Of a stretch of DNA of 64,000 bases, positions 35,299-45,724 are shown piece by piece; positions within the stretch are counted from its first letter, which is position 1, and each line of letters starts with the position of its first letter. The stretch comes from Mercurialis annua (lineage: Eukaryota; Streptophyta; Magnoliopsida; Malpighiales; Euphorbiaceae). The notes under the pieces are model-generated. The model saw nothing but the letters and a program-made list of their open reading frames with translations. It made no database searches and was not told where the DNA came from. The DNA is taken from positions 27,465,001 through 27,529,000 of the forward strand of contig NC_065575.1 of the NCBI RefSeq assembly GCF_937616625.2, read 5' to 3'. The position numbers and the translations under genes are program-made.

Positions 35299-38199
35299 AA
35301 GTTTCTTTATTGCGCTGTTCCGATTATCTAAGCATGGTTAGGTTATATTACACAAAGTGTGCGTGAAAAGTGAATCTAGATTAGTATGTCGGGTCTCAAG
35401 TCTCTTTAACGCGTCGTTTCGATTACCGTGCTTATGTCGCGTCACAAGTCTCTCTTACGCAGCGTTTAGATTACCTAAGCATGGTTAAATTATATTATGG
35501 AAAGTGTGCGTTAAAAGTTAAGCTAGATTATTATGTCGCATCACAGGTCTCTTTAACGCGTCGTTCCGATTACCTAAGTATGGTCAGGTTATATTATGCA
35601 AAGTGTGCATGAAAAGTGACGCTAGATTAGTATGTCGCGTCACAAGTCTCTTTAACGCGTCATTCCGATTACCTAAGTATGGTCAGGTTATATTACGCAA
35701 AGTGTGCGTGAAAAGTGACGCTAGATTAGTATGTCGCGTCTCAAGTCTCTTTAACGCGTCGTTTCGATTACCATGCTTATGTCGAGTCACAAATCTCAAA
35801 CGTGTCGTTCTGATATTACCTAATCATGGTTAGGTTTTATGGAAAGTGTGCGTGAAAAGAGACAGTAGAGTACTATGTCTCGTCACAAGTCACTTTAACG
35901 CGTTGTTCCGATTACCTTAGCATGGTTAGGTAATATTACGCAAAGTGTTCTTGAAAAGTGACGCTAGATTTGTATGTTGCGTCTCAAGTCTCTTTAACGC
36001 GTTGTTCCAATTAACTAAGCATGGTTATATTATATTACGCAAAGTGTGCTTGAAAAGTGATGCTAGATTAGTTTGTCGCGTCTCAAGTCTCTTTAACGCG
36101 TCGTTTCGATTACCTAAGCATGGTTAGGTTATATTAGGCAAAGTGTGCGTGAAAAGTGATGCTAAATTAGTATTCCGCGTCTCAAGTCTCTTTAACGCGT
36201 CGTTTCGATTACCTAAGTATGGTTAGGTTATATTACGCAAAATATGCGTGAAAAGTGACGTTAGATTAGTATGTCGCGTATCAAGTCTCTTTAATGCCTC
36301 ATTTCAACTACCATGCATGTATCGTGTTACAAGTCTCACAAACGCACCGTTCTGATCACATATGCATTCTTATGTTATATTACGCAAAGTGTGCGTGAAA
36401 AGTGACGCTAGATTAGTATGTCCCGTCTCAAGTCTCTATAACGCGTCGTTTGGATTACCATGCTTATGTATTATGGAAAGTGTGCGTTAAAAGTGAAGCT
36501 AAATTACTATGTCGCATCGCAAGTCTCTTTAACGCGTCGTTCTGATTACTAAGCATGGCTAGGTTATATTACGCAAAGTGTTCGTGAAAAGTGACGCTAG
36601 ATTAGTATATCGCGTCACAAATCTCTTTGACGCGTCGTTCCGATTACCTAAGCATGGTTAAATTATATACGCAAAGTGTGCGTAAAAAGTGACGCTAGAT
36701 TAGTATGTCGCGTCTCAAGTCTCTTTAACGCTTCGTTCCGATTATCTAAGCATGGTTAGGTTATATTACGCAAAGCGTGTGTAAAAATTGATGGTAGATT
36801 AGTATGTCGCGTCTCAAGTCTCTTTAACGCGTCGTTCTGATTACCATGCTTAAGTATTATGGAAAGTATGCGTTAAAAGTGAAGCTAGATTACTATGTCG
36901 CATCACTAGTCTCTTTAACGCTTCGTTCTGGTTACCTAAGCATGGTTAGGTTATATTACACAAAGTGTGCGTGAAAAGTGACGCTAGATTAGTATGTCGC
37001 GTCTCAAGTCTCTTTAGCGCGTTGTTCCGATTATCTAAGTATGGTTAGGTTATATTACGCAAAGCGTGTGTGACGCTAGATTAGTATGTCGCGTCTCAAT
37101 TCTCTTTAACGCATCGTTTCGATTACCTAAGCATCGTTAGGTTACATCGTTTCAAGTCTCTTTAACGCTTCGTTTTAATTACTATGTTTATGTAGCGTCA
37201 TAAGTCACTTTAACGTGTCGTTCCGAACACCTAAGCATGGTAAGGTTATACTAAACAAAGTGTGCATGAAAAGTGACGCTAGATTAGTATGTCCCGTCTC
37301 ATGTCTCTTTAACGCGTCGGTCCGATTACCGAAGCATGGTTAGGTTATATTGCGCAAAGTGTGCGTGAAAAGTGACGCTAGATTAGTATGTTGCGTCTAA
37401 AGTCTCTTTAAGGCGTCGTTTCATTACCATTCTTATTTCACATCACAAGTCTCTCTAGCGCATCGTTCATATTAACTAAGCATGGTTTGTTTATACTACG
37501 CAAAGTGTGCTTGAAAAGTTAAATAGATTAGTATGTCGCGTCTCAAATCTTTTTGACGCGTTGGTCCGATTACCGAAGCATGGTTAGGTTATATTACGCA
37601 AAGTGTGCGTTAAAAGTGACAATAGATTAGTATGTCGCGTCTCATGTTTCTTAAACGCGTCGTTTCGATTACCTAAGCATAACCAGGTTATATTACGCAA
37701 AGTGTGCGTGAAAAGTGACGCTAGATTAGTATGTCGCGTCTCAATTGTCTTTAACTTTTTGTTTCAAATACCATGCTTATGTCGCGTCACAAGTCTCTCT
37801 TATGCGTCGTCCTGATTACCTAAGCACGGTTAGGTTATTTAAAAGTGTGCGTTAAAAGTGACGCTAGATTAGTATGTCGAGTCACAAGTCTCTTTAACGC
37901 ATCGTGTGCGTAAAATGTGATGCTACATTAGTATATCTCGTCACAGGTTTTTTTAACGCGTCGTTCCGGATACCTAATCATGGTCAGGTTATATTATGCA
38001 AAATATGCGTGAAAGTGACGGTAGATTAGTATGTCACGTCTCAAGTCTCTTTAACGCGTCGTTTCGATTACCATGGTTATGTCGCATCACAAGTCTCTCT
38101 AACGCGTTGTTTTGATTACCTAATCATGGTTAGGTTATATTACGCAAAGTGTGTGTTAAAATTCACGGTAGAGTAATATGTCGCATCACAAGTCACTTT
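35298..38199 (-). repeat. 99-bp satellite array, minus orientation
   Basis: The same satellite in reverse complement, with words such as AAAGTGACGCTAGATTAGT, ATGTCGCGTCTCAAGTCTC and CGATTACCTAAGCATGG. Short monomers are present as TTACCATGCTTATGTCGCG. Forward-strand open frames at 35603-35833, 35945-36127 and 37603-37815 are the 33-residue by-product of the monomer. Ends at the copia 2 insertion. No gene is seen. Confidence 0.96.
38195..38199. repeat. Target-site duplication of copia 2, left copy
   Basis: ACTTT precedes TGTTAG and is repeated at 52585-52589 after CCAACA. Confidence 0.92.
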
Positions 38200-39568
38200 T
38201 GTTAGTAGTATATGCCCTAGGGCCATTCGATCGTGTATATTTGTAGAAATAATCCCAATGGCAAAGATATATATGTTCTATTTGAACTAAGTGTCTCATC
38301 AACTAAGTGTTCATGTATTACATATTGTCCTTATCACATTGTGATAGAATCTATTCTTATGGTGTTAAGTATATGAGTGACATATTCTATTATACAAGTG
38401 ATCTAAATAACCGTTCACGATCGATGGGGTCCTGCGAATAAGGGCATCGCATTATCCCGGAAAGATTGTCACCTCTATTTATTCTCTTGATTAGAAAAGA
38501 GTTTCTAATTATAGGAAGTAGTGAGTCTCATACTACTTGATGGGGATCAGAATAAACATATGGACACTCAAGGTGTTGAGTAAGTCGAACAAGTGACGCT
38601 AGATGAATTATAGATGGTAATTCATTAAAGTCAATTTAATGTCATCTACTTCATAATTGTACATATGTCCTTTGACTTGCGGTGACACTTGTATATAGGT
38701 GATTAGAGTTTGATACTTCTTAACCCTGGATCTTTAATGAGCTAGGGCCGCGGGATGTGTTGGCTCTAATTAGTTGTATATGGAGATAGGGGTTTAACCT
38801 AGAAAGGATTCATCACTCTGGATGAACGGAGACAAGATTCTATGCTATCTCAAATTGTTCTTGATGAATGATAAAACCTGCGCAGGTGTATATGACTTCC
38901 ATAGAAAGTTGTTTCTAGTGAAAATCATATTTATGAAGAATTAGAACTGAGAGATGAGGTCATATAATCAAGACATACAGTGTTTGACTTAACCGTGACA
39001 CTAGTCGAGATTGGAATCTTAGATGAAGGGAATTTTGAGTGTACGGTAATTATGAACATTGGTTCATAAAGAATGCATCAAAACATTCATATCTATTTGG
39101 GGGTCGTGATATGTTGCTAAACGTCACTCTCGATCTACGAGAATTAATAATTAAATGGGATTTAATTATTTAATATAAGAAAGGCGTTTCTTATGTTTCT
39201 CGTTGCCATATAAATGTGAACCTAGTTAGTGACACACAATAGAGTGTGCAACCGATTGAGTTTACGAAAGATCAATTTCATATGGATACTAGCATATCTC
39301 GGAAATTAATCTAAGATGAAAAACAAGTACAAATTAGGGACTAATTTGTAAGAGTTATAAATTAGTAGGAACCTAATTGTACTATGTCCGAGTTAATTAG
39401 GGACTATTTTATAAGAGTTATAAATTAGTAGGAACCTAATTATATTTTAACCAAGTTTTATGATTAAAAGGCTTAAGTAATTAATTAGTGTAATTAATGA
39501 GATGTGAATCATTAATCATAAGCTAATGGAATGATGATGTCATGGTGATGATGTAATGAGATAAGCTT
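38200..39568 (+). repeat. 5' LTR of copia 2, first part
   Basis: 1,369 bp from TGTTAGTAGTATATGCCC to the LINE target site. Homologous to 50600-51965. It contains the duplicated palindrome near 39350 and 39404. Confidence 0.94.
39554..39568. repeat. Target-site duplication of the LINE, left copy
   Basis: TAATGAGATAAGCTT, repeated exactly at 45081-45095. A 15-bp duplication is in the usual range for LINE insertion. Confidence 0.9.
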
Positions 39569-39596
39569 TTTTTTTTGAGAATCAACATAAAATTCA

Positions 39597-41179
39597 TTAA
39601 TGATCCAAAGCAGTTACAGCAGTGAGAAACTCAGGAAAATGGCTAAACCACTCCCGATGACCTGTAATGGAACGGGCATTTTGCGCTAATACATACGCAG
39701 CCTGATTCGCAGATCGCCTCACAAACACAAATAAAACATTACTAAACTGCTTTGCAACTGAAACACAATCGTCAACAATCAAATCCGATTCCGTCGAAGT
39801 CGGATTCCAAATGTCCAGCACCACATTCATAGCGTCGGATTCGATCACCAAATTATTAACTCATTTGAGCCAACTCAGCACCTCTCGAATACCCAACGCT
39901 TCTGCCACTCTCGCCGAATAATTTCCTTCCAGCTTGACAAGTTTAGCCTAAACAATGCTGCCCCCTTCATCCCTTACTACAACGCCGATCCCAATACCTC
40001 TACCTCCCGAGAAAACCGCTGCGTCGACATTGGCTTTCACCCAGCCTCTCCTTGGAGGAACCCAAACACAACTGCCATCTCCGTGCAATAAACCAGCAAA
40101 CCTTAAATCTGTTGCCGGAGATTGAGCCAATTTCCAAGCTGTTAACTGAGACCAGGCTCCCGCAACAATCAGCTCCGGCGAACTCTGAGTCTTCCTCCAA
40201 ACAGCGTTATTTCTGTTAGTCCAAAGATTCCAACATATAAACGCCACTACTGAACTCTCCTCTACCGGCAACTCCTCCACCCAATGATTAACCCAATCTG
40301 AAAAATACCCATCAGCATCAAGAGACGGCACCCTCACTTTATTCCAGCAAGCATTAGCAACTGAACAAAAGAAGAACAAGTGAGGGGCATTATCGCGACC
40401 TGCTGCGCACACTGAACACTGATCGTTGATGAAGACTTTACGAGAAGCTAACGCATCCGAGGTAGGAAGGAACCCCGAGCAAGCTCTCCATACGAAATTA
40501 CTGATGTGCCTTGGAATATCCAAACTCCAAATTCGATTCCACAGACCTGACGGCTGCGTCGAAACTTCCCCGCAAGCTGCCCTATAAAAACTTCTCACCG
40601 AATAATTTCCTTTCGACTCCCACTTCCATCCGTCATCAACATTCCGGTTACTCAGCGGAATACTTAGAATTTTATCAACATCGCTAGCTACAAACACGTC
40701 CTGAACCAGCCCCGTATCCCAAGCACTTCCATCCTCCACTAGTAGATTCCTAACCAAAGTATTGCTTAAATCCTCCGGCATAGGAGTAGTAACTAAGCCA
40801 TCTCCCTCATTATCTAACCAAGGGCTGCCCCATACAGCTGTATTCAACCCATTACCTATCCGCACCCTCGTTCCCTTAACCATCACAGATTGCGTTTCAA
40901 AGATACTCCTCCACACGTAACTTGGATTCGAGCCCAATTTTGCTTCTAAAAAAACGTGGATTTAGGAAAATACTTAGCTTTGAACACCCGAACCATAAGA
41001 TTATTCTCCGCACTAATAAACCTCCAAGCTTGTCTCCCTAACATAGCTAAGTTAAATTCCCGAATTTTCTTAAATCCCAAACCACCAAACTTCTTTGGCA
41101 CGCACAAACGGTCCCATCTCGCCCAATTTATACCTTTTTTCCTCTCTTGGTCTCTACCCCACCAAAACGAGTTAAGCAT
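39597..41179 (-). pseudogene. LINE ORF2, C-terminal part (zf-RVT and RNase H)
   Basis: After a TGA at 41180-41182 (CGA Arg is likely in the family), the frame runs MLNSFWWGRDQERKK and WARWDRLCVPKKFGGLGF to about 40946. There an A run of seven (40948-40954, a T run in the sense strand) has lost one base and shifts the frame. The next part reads SNPSYVWRSIF, then the zinc-binding region with WNRIWSLDIPRHISNFVWR and CSVCAAGRDNAPHLFFFC. RNase H follows: WVKANVDAAVFSG, a TAG at about 39948, AEALGIREVL, a TGA at about 39850, VIESDAMNVVLDIW and RRSANQAAYVLAQNA, where the usual His is Tyr. The final stop is at 39597-39599. Confidence 0.88.
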
Positions 41180-42713
41180 TCACTCAAGCTCTTCACACAA
41201 ACGAAGTGGAATCAAAAAAACATTCATCACGTAGTTAGGCATGGACTGAGCAACCGTCTTAATCAAAATCTCTTTTCCACCTCGCGACAAAGCTTTAGAG
41301 TTCCACCCCTTCACCTTATCCCATACCCTCTCTTTTATGAAGCCAAAAATGTGTCTTTTATTCCTGCCCACCAAAGAAGGTAAGCCTAAATACTTCCCAC
41401 TCTCACAAACTACCTGCACCCCGATTGCATTAGAGATAACATTCCGGATCTCATTTGCCACATTCGCACTAAAGATGACATTAGATTTCTGGAAGTTCAC
41501 CTTTTGCCCTGATAATCTCTCATACTCCTTCAACACACCGTTAACAACCATAGCCTCTTCTACCGATGCTCGAAAGAACAAAAAACAGTCATCTGCGAAA
41601 AATAAATGACTAATAGGAGGGGCTCCTCTGCAAATAGTCGCTCCATGAAGTCTGCCGACCCTCTCCTCTTGAGCCAACATTAAACTAAGACCCTCTGCGC
41701 AAATGATAAATAGATATGGCGAAAGCGGGTCCCCCTGCCGCAACCCACGACTTGGAATAATAGGATCCTGACAAGCACACTCGCCTATGCCAGTATAACG
41801 AACCGAAGAAATGCAATACATAACCAAACGAACCCAAGCCTCACAGAAACCCAACTTTTTGAGCATGAATTCAACAAAATCCCACCGCACCCTGTCATAC
41901 GCCTTGCTCATATCAATTTTTAAACCCGCCATACCATTTTTTTCCTCTCCTTTTACGCCGCAAATAATGCCCAATTTCAAAAGCAATCAAAAAGTTATCC
42001 GTAATCAACCTATTTTCCACAAAAGCACTTTGATTTTCAGAAATAATTTTAGGCATCATCTTTTTCATTCTATTAACCAACACTTTAGAAATAATTTTAT
42101 ACACCACATTGCATAGAGAAATTGGTCTCAAATCAGACATAAATTCAGGTTGGGTAGTTTTAGGAATAAGCACCAACACTGTATTATTAATTCCTTCATT
42201 AAAGCAGCCATTTCTCATGAATTCTCTACATAATTTGACAATATCATTACCCACCACATTCCAATAAGTTTTAAAGAAACCCGGATTAAACCCGTCAGGC
42301 CCGGGAGACTTATCATTATGCATACTAAACACTGCTTTTCTCACTTCCAAAACCGAAACAGGACTCATCAAGAATTCATTATCATCATCAACAACACAAG
42401 GAGCAAAATCAATAAACTCAATAGGAGCTGAACTGTCATCAGAAAATAGATTTTTGAAGTACCTCAACATAACACCATCAATATCCTTCTGCGAAGTCTG
42501 CCATTCTCCCGCTTCATCACGCAATTTTCTGACTCTATTATTCCGCTTTCTGGCTGACGCAAAATTATGAAAGAAACGGGTGTTTGCGTCTCCCTCCGAT
42601 AACCAGAACACCTTTGATCTCTGCTTCCAGTACACTTCCTCATCTCGAAGCACATCATGAAGAACATTCGAAACCCTACTATACTCTATTACACTCCCTT
42701 CGTCTGGATTTTT
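41180..42713 (-). pseudogene. LINE ORF2, reverse transcriptase
   Basis: This is the reverse transcriptase for target-primed reverse transcription. In order: RFFHNFASARKRNNRV, KSPGPDGFNPGFFKTYW, LRPISLCNVVYKIISKVL, NQSAFVENRLITDNFLIAFE, then a frameshift. The shift lies in a seven-A sense run (41937-41943 on the given strand), which has one base too many. Reading continues with LKIDMSKAYDRVRWDF, LRQGDPLSPYLFIICAEGL and the catalytic SHLFFADDCFLFF (Asp-Asp at 41588-41593). The stretch ends at a TGA at 41180-41182. The upstream border is a TAG near 42714 between endonuclease and reverse transcriptase. All catalytic motifs are present. Confidence 0.92.
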
Positions 42714-43632
42714 CTACAACGAAACCAGCTTCTTCCTTAAACCTTCAACAGTTCTTCTATAATTCGGCCCCTGCTGCCCATTCCAGCTTTTTAATACATC
42801 CTTCGTAATATTGAGCTTGGCTGAGATATTCGATACCCCATAACTGTTCCAAGCCTCCTCCACTATCCCCGCACACTCCTTCTTTGATATCCAGGTATTA
42901 TCGAACCTGAACTTACGATTGAACCTAGTATCCTCCTGTCTCTCCATCGATAAGAAAATGGGTAAGTGGTCTGAGGTAGAGACCTCTTGATTATAAACAG
43001 TAGCTTCAGGAAAAGCTTCCAGCCACTCACTCGTGCATAAAACTCGGTCCAATCTTTCTTCCACCCTCTCTGCAACATTTTTACCACGGTGCCACGTAAA
43101 CTTGTAACCGTGCGCCCCAATGTCTAACAAACCACAGTTCATAATTGTCTCTCTGAACCCATTAATCAGCCAATTAGGGTGAGTAGCTCCCCCTCTTTTC
43201 TCCTCCCTCGATAAGATGTCATTAAAATCACCTAGCACGCACCAAGGTAACGAGCTTTCTAAACTAATATTATGCAACATTTCCCAAGACTCACGTCTTC
43301 TATTTCTTTCCGGGCATCCATAAAAACCCGTCAGCCTCCACTGGCGCCCATCTGCCTTAACGTTCAAATTAATAAAATTCTCACACGCTCCAGTCACCGT
43401 AACATCAAACTCCGACTTCCAAAAAAACGTTAGACCACCCTTATTTCCGACACTATCTACCGCAAATGCTCCCTCAAATTGCATTGCAGATTTCAACGCC
43501 TCAATCTGAATGCCAGTAATCATTGTCTCGCACAGAAACACAAAAGAAGGTTTAAGCCTTCTAGCCATATCACGTAGGAACCGAATTGTACGCGGACTGG
43601 CCAATCCACGACATCCACCCTAAGCAACTCAT
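42714..43632 (-). pseudogene. LINE ORF2, N-terminal AP-type endonuclease
   Basis: This nuclease nicks the target so that reverse transcription can start there. The probable start is the ATG at 43632-43630 (MSCLGW), overlapping the ORF1 stop. Two bases appear to be missing right after the Trp codon, where plant L1 elements read WNCRGL, so the rest (CRGLASPRTIRFLRDM) lies in another frame. Endonuclease motifs follow: FLCETM (metal-binding Glu), WRLTGFYG, WCVLGDFNDI, YKFTWHRG, ERLDRVL and TSDHLPIF. The frame ends at a TAG near 42714. Confidence 0.9.
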
Positions 43633-44807
43633 TGCTTATGGCCGGCCTGATTACCAAGGCCCGCCGGTCTGTAAACTGATGGATCAATAATCATGTCAGA
43701 GACAAGAAAACTTGGCCCACCTTCTAAAAGCCCAATAACACTTCCTCCATTTGCTCTTTTTCTCTTAGATTCATTTGCCACCTCACCATCCACCACATTT
43801 GGAAAGCTAGATTTGCTGATAATTGAATTGATTTGATTAGATCTCCCGCCCTCTCTAATTACTAGGTCAGCAGATTTTCCCTCAAAAACCTCCTTTTCCC
43901 GGAACTTTCTATTTTGATTTTCAAATGATTGCGCAGATTTTGCCAATGACAGATTTTCAGCGATTCTTTCATTCAAACTTTCCACCTCAGCATTTTCTTC
44001 CCCATTCTCCTCCCTTGCCGGACTAGAACTCCTCAACCACCTGTCCGGCTTCGGCGCCGCCGACTTCTTTAGCACGAATCTCAAACTTGAATCATAGGGC
44101 ATCATCTCTTTTGGGATAGGGTTGTCGAAGAATTTTACACAAAACTTCTCCGAATGGCCCATAACACCACAGTAGAAGCAAAACATTGGAATCCTTTCGT
44201 ATTGGAAGGTGATCCAACTAGTAGCACTAGCACTCCATTTAAACTTCATCCTCCTCCTCAACGGTTTTCTGACATCAATGCTGGCCCTGACCCTCATCGA
44301 ACTCCCTTCTACAGTTTTTGATCTTCTATTGTCATGGGCCACAAATGACCCTAGGAAATTACCAACGTCTTCTCCAAGTTTTTTAGAGACAAACCCTAAA
44401 GGGATATCCAGCAGGTGCACCCATAACGTCGCCTCCCATAACTGAACCTCCGATATCGTTTCTCCTATAACCAGTTGCCGACACAGCAGCAGATGGTATT
44501 CGAAAGTCCACGGACCATCGTCAACAACTCTCCGCATATCCATCTCATGGAAAAACTGGAAGAGGAATAAATTCGGAGCCGCTTCCGTAACACAAACATC
44601 TTTCACTGGTTTCCAAATAAGAGGAAGAACAGACTTAACAGCCTCACAGTTCACCTGCTTATCAGTCAAAAACCTTCCCACCAAACACCATCTATACTTC
44701 TCAGTCTCCGCTTCCACCCCTGCTCCCGAGTAATCAAACACCTCTTCACCTTCTTCCACTACCGCTAATCTGGCCCTCAGATCCACCTCACCATTAAACC
44801 CAGCCAT
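43629..44807 (-). CDS. LINE ORF1, Gag-like RNA-binding protein (DUF4283 and CCHC)
   Basis: An open frame of 392 codons from the ATG at 44807; an in-frame ATG at 44879 would add 24 hydrophobic residues that do not fit the family, so I prefer 44807. The N-terminal part matches the DUF4283 pattern (YRWCLVGRFLTDKQVN, GPWTFEYHLLLCRQL, LWVHLLDIPLGFVSKKLGE). A CCHC zinc knuckle, CFYCGVMGHSEKFC, lies at residues 210-223 (44139-44180). The C-terminal third is charged and low in order. The protein would bind LINE RNA. Its TGA at 43631-43629 overlaps the probable ORF2 start in ATGA. No stop or frameshift is visible, unlike ORF2. Confidence 0.9.
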   Translation of the reverse strand: MAGFNGEVDLRARLAVVEEGEEVFDYSGAGVEAETEKYRWCLVGRFLTDKQVNCEAVKSVLPLIWKPVKDVCVTEAAPNLFLFQFFHEMDMRRVVDDGPWTFEYHLLLCRQLVIGETISEVQLWEATLWVHLLDIPLGFVSKKLGEDVGNFLGSFVAHDNRRSKTVEGSSMRVRASIDVRKPLRRRMKFKWSASATSWITFQYERIPMFCFYCGVMGHSEKFCVKFFDNPIPKEMMPYDSSLRFVLKKSAAPKPDRWLRSSSPAREENGEENAEVESLNERIAENLSLAKSAQSFENQNRKFREKEVFEGKSADLVIREGGRSNQINSIISKSSFPNVVDGEVANESKRKRANGGSVIGLLEGGPSFLVSDMIIDPSVYRPAGLGNQAGHKQ

Positions 44808-45080
44808 AAGGAAAGCTTCAATGAAATTGACCCAGAGAAACAAATATATCGCAATAACAAAAAAGAACTCGCCAAACACGTTGTATTAAAGAAAAGGGAC
44901 TAAAACATGTATTGGTTAAAGGAACCGCCCAAAAAACAAAGCCTGAAGTGGGAAACAAATCTTACTGAACAACAGAGAACGGGGTCCACAAACTGAAAGA
45001 GAAAAGAAATGAAACTGACACAAAAAGAAAACTTGTCGCAAAAGCACAAGACAACCTTAACTTGCCAGACTGCAAGACTT
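44808..45080 (-). other. LINE 5' untranslated region
   Basis: 273 bp between the target-site duplication and ORF1. In the sense direction it begins TAAAGTCTTGCAGTCTGG and is rich in pyrimidine runs. No TATA box is obvious, and LINE promoters usually lack one. Completeness of the 5' end cannot be shown from one copy. Confidence 0.65.
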
Positions 45081-45095
45081 TAATGAGATAAGCTT
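45081..45095. repeat. Target-site duplication of the LINE, right copy
   Basis: TAATGAGATAAGCTT, identical to 39554-39568. Confidence 0.9.
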
Positions 45096-45234
45096 ATGTC
45101 ATATATGTGATGTCATATGATGACATCACCTATATGATGTCACCTATGTGATGTCACCACATCAAAGGTGTCATGTGGTGGCAACACCTTTGCTTGGTGT
45201 GTGACACCTAGCATGCAAGGTGTTGCATTCTTAA

Positions 45235-45265
45235 GACATGCTCTAGCCTATAAATAGAGCATGTC
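45235..45265 (+). promoter_or_regulatory. Copia 2 LTR TATA box in an inverted repeat
   Basis: Same arms GACATGCTCTA and TAGAGCATGTC and the same loop GCCTATAAA as in copia 1. In this LTR the LINE lies upstream of the core promoter and would separate it from the distal LTR sequence. Confidence 0.75.
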
Positions 45266-45711
45266 CTTGCTCATTTCAACACACCACACAACACACATCT
45301 CACTACAAAATTGTAGAGAGAGAAAGCACTTGAAGGAGTTCAAGTAGTCATCAATCACGGGAAAAACTTGGCGACGTTTTTCATACATCCGAGCAAGGAC
45401 GTAATTGCGGCGAGAGTTTGAGCTTAGGGCTTCTCGGCAAGAGGAACTCTTGCAGATTACTTGAAGGCGAGGATTCAATCGGACGCATACTCGTGTGGAC
45501 GAACTTTAGGTCGCCGTACTTTCGGGACTACAAGAATCGTTGGACAATCACATGTATTCTTCTTTGGATTCCTAGATGCATGCTTTAATTACTAAATGAT
45601 ACGACGATCCATTTGTTGTTGATATGATCAACTTTAGGATCCGTATTGTTGGAATTTTGATTTTGAATTGAAATATACGATCTGGACTCTCGCGTCCCGC
45701 TCCGCCAACAG

Positions 45712-45724
45712 TGGTATCAGAGCC
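45712..45724 (+). other. Primer binding site of copia 2 (initiator tRNA-Met)
   Basis: TGGTATCAGAGCC, an exact match to the initiator tRNA-Met complement, 2 nt after the LTR. Confidence 0.93.

Larger units (their letters stand above)
39569..45080 (-). mobile_element. L1-type LINE, near full length, inserted in copia 2 LTR
   Basis: A 5.5-kb non-LTR retrotransposon on the minus strand. The 5' end is at 45080 and the 3' poly(A) shows as a T run at 39567-39576 on the given strand. It has a 5' untranslated region of about 270 bp, ORF1 (DUF4283-like domain plus zinc knuckle), and ORF2 (AP-type endonuclease, reverse transcriptase, zinc-binding zf-RVT region, RNase H). The 3' untranslated region is only about 28 bp. 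Base composition is less AT-biased than its surroundings. ORF1 is intact; ORF2 has a few stops and small indels. This is the usual architecture of plant L1 elements with a C-terminal RNase H. Confidence 0.95.
45081..45710 (+). repeat. 5' LTR of copia 2, second part
   Basis: 630 bp from the LINE target site to CCAACA, homologous to about 51952-52584. It carries the TATA hairpin at 45235-45265. Confidence 0.94.

Noticed and set aside
34556..36127. Open frames on both sides of the orientation switch resembling a repeat protein family
   Set aside because: Strand changes with satellite orientation and the peptides match the monomer translation, so these are satellite by-products.
41337..42116. 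Forward-strand frames over the LINE
   Set aside because: They are antisense to the reverse transcriptase domain, which has clear catalytic motifs on the minus strand.
45081..45710. Separate solo LTR downstream of the LINE
   Set aside because: It joins exactly with 38200-39568 through the 15-bp LINE target duplication and is followed by the primer binding site, so it is the second part of the copia 2 5' LTR.
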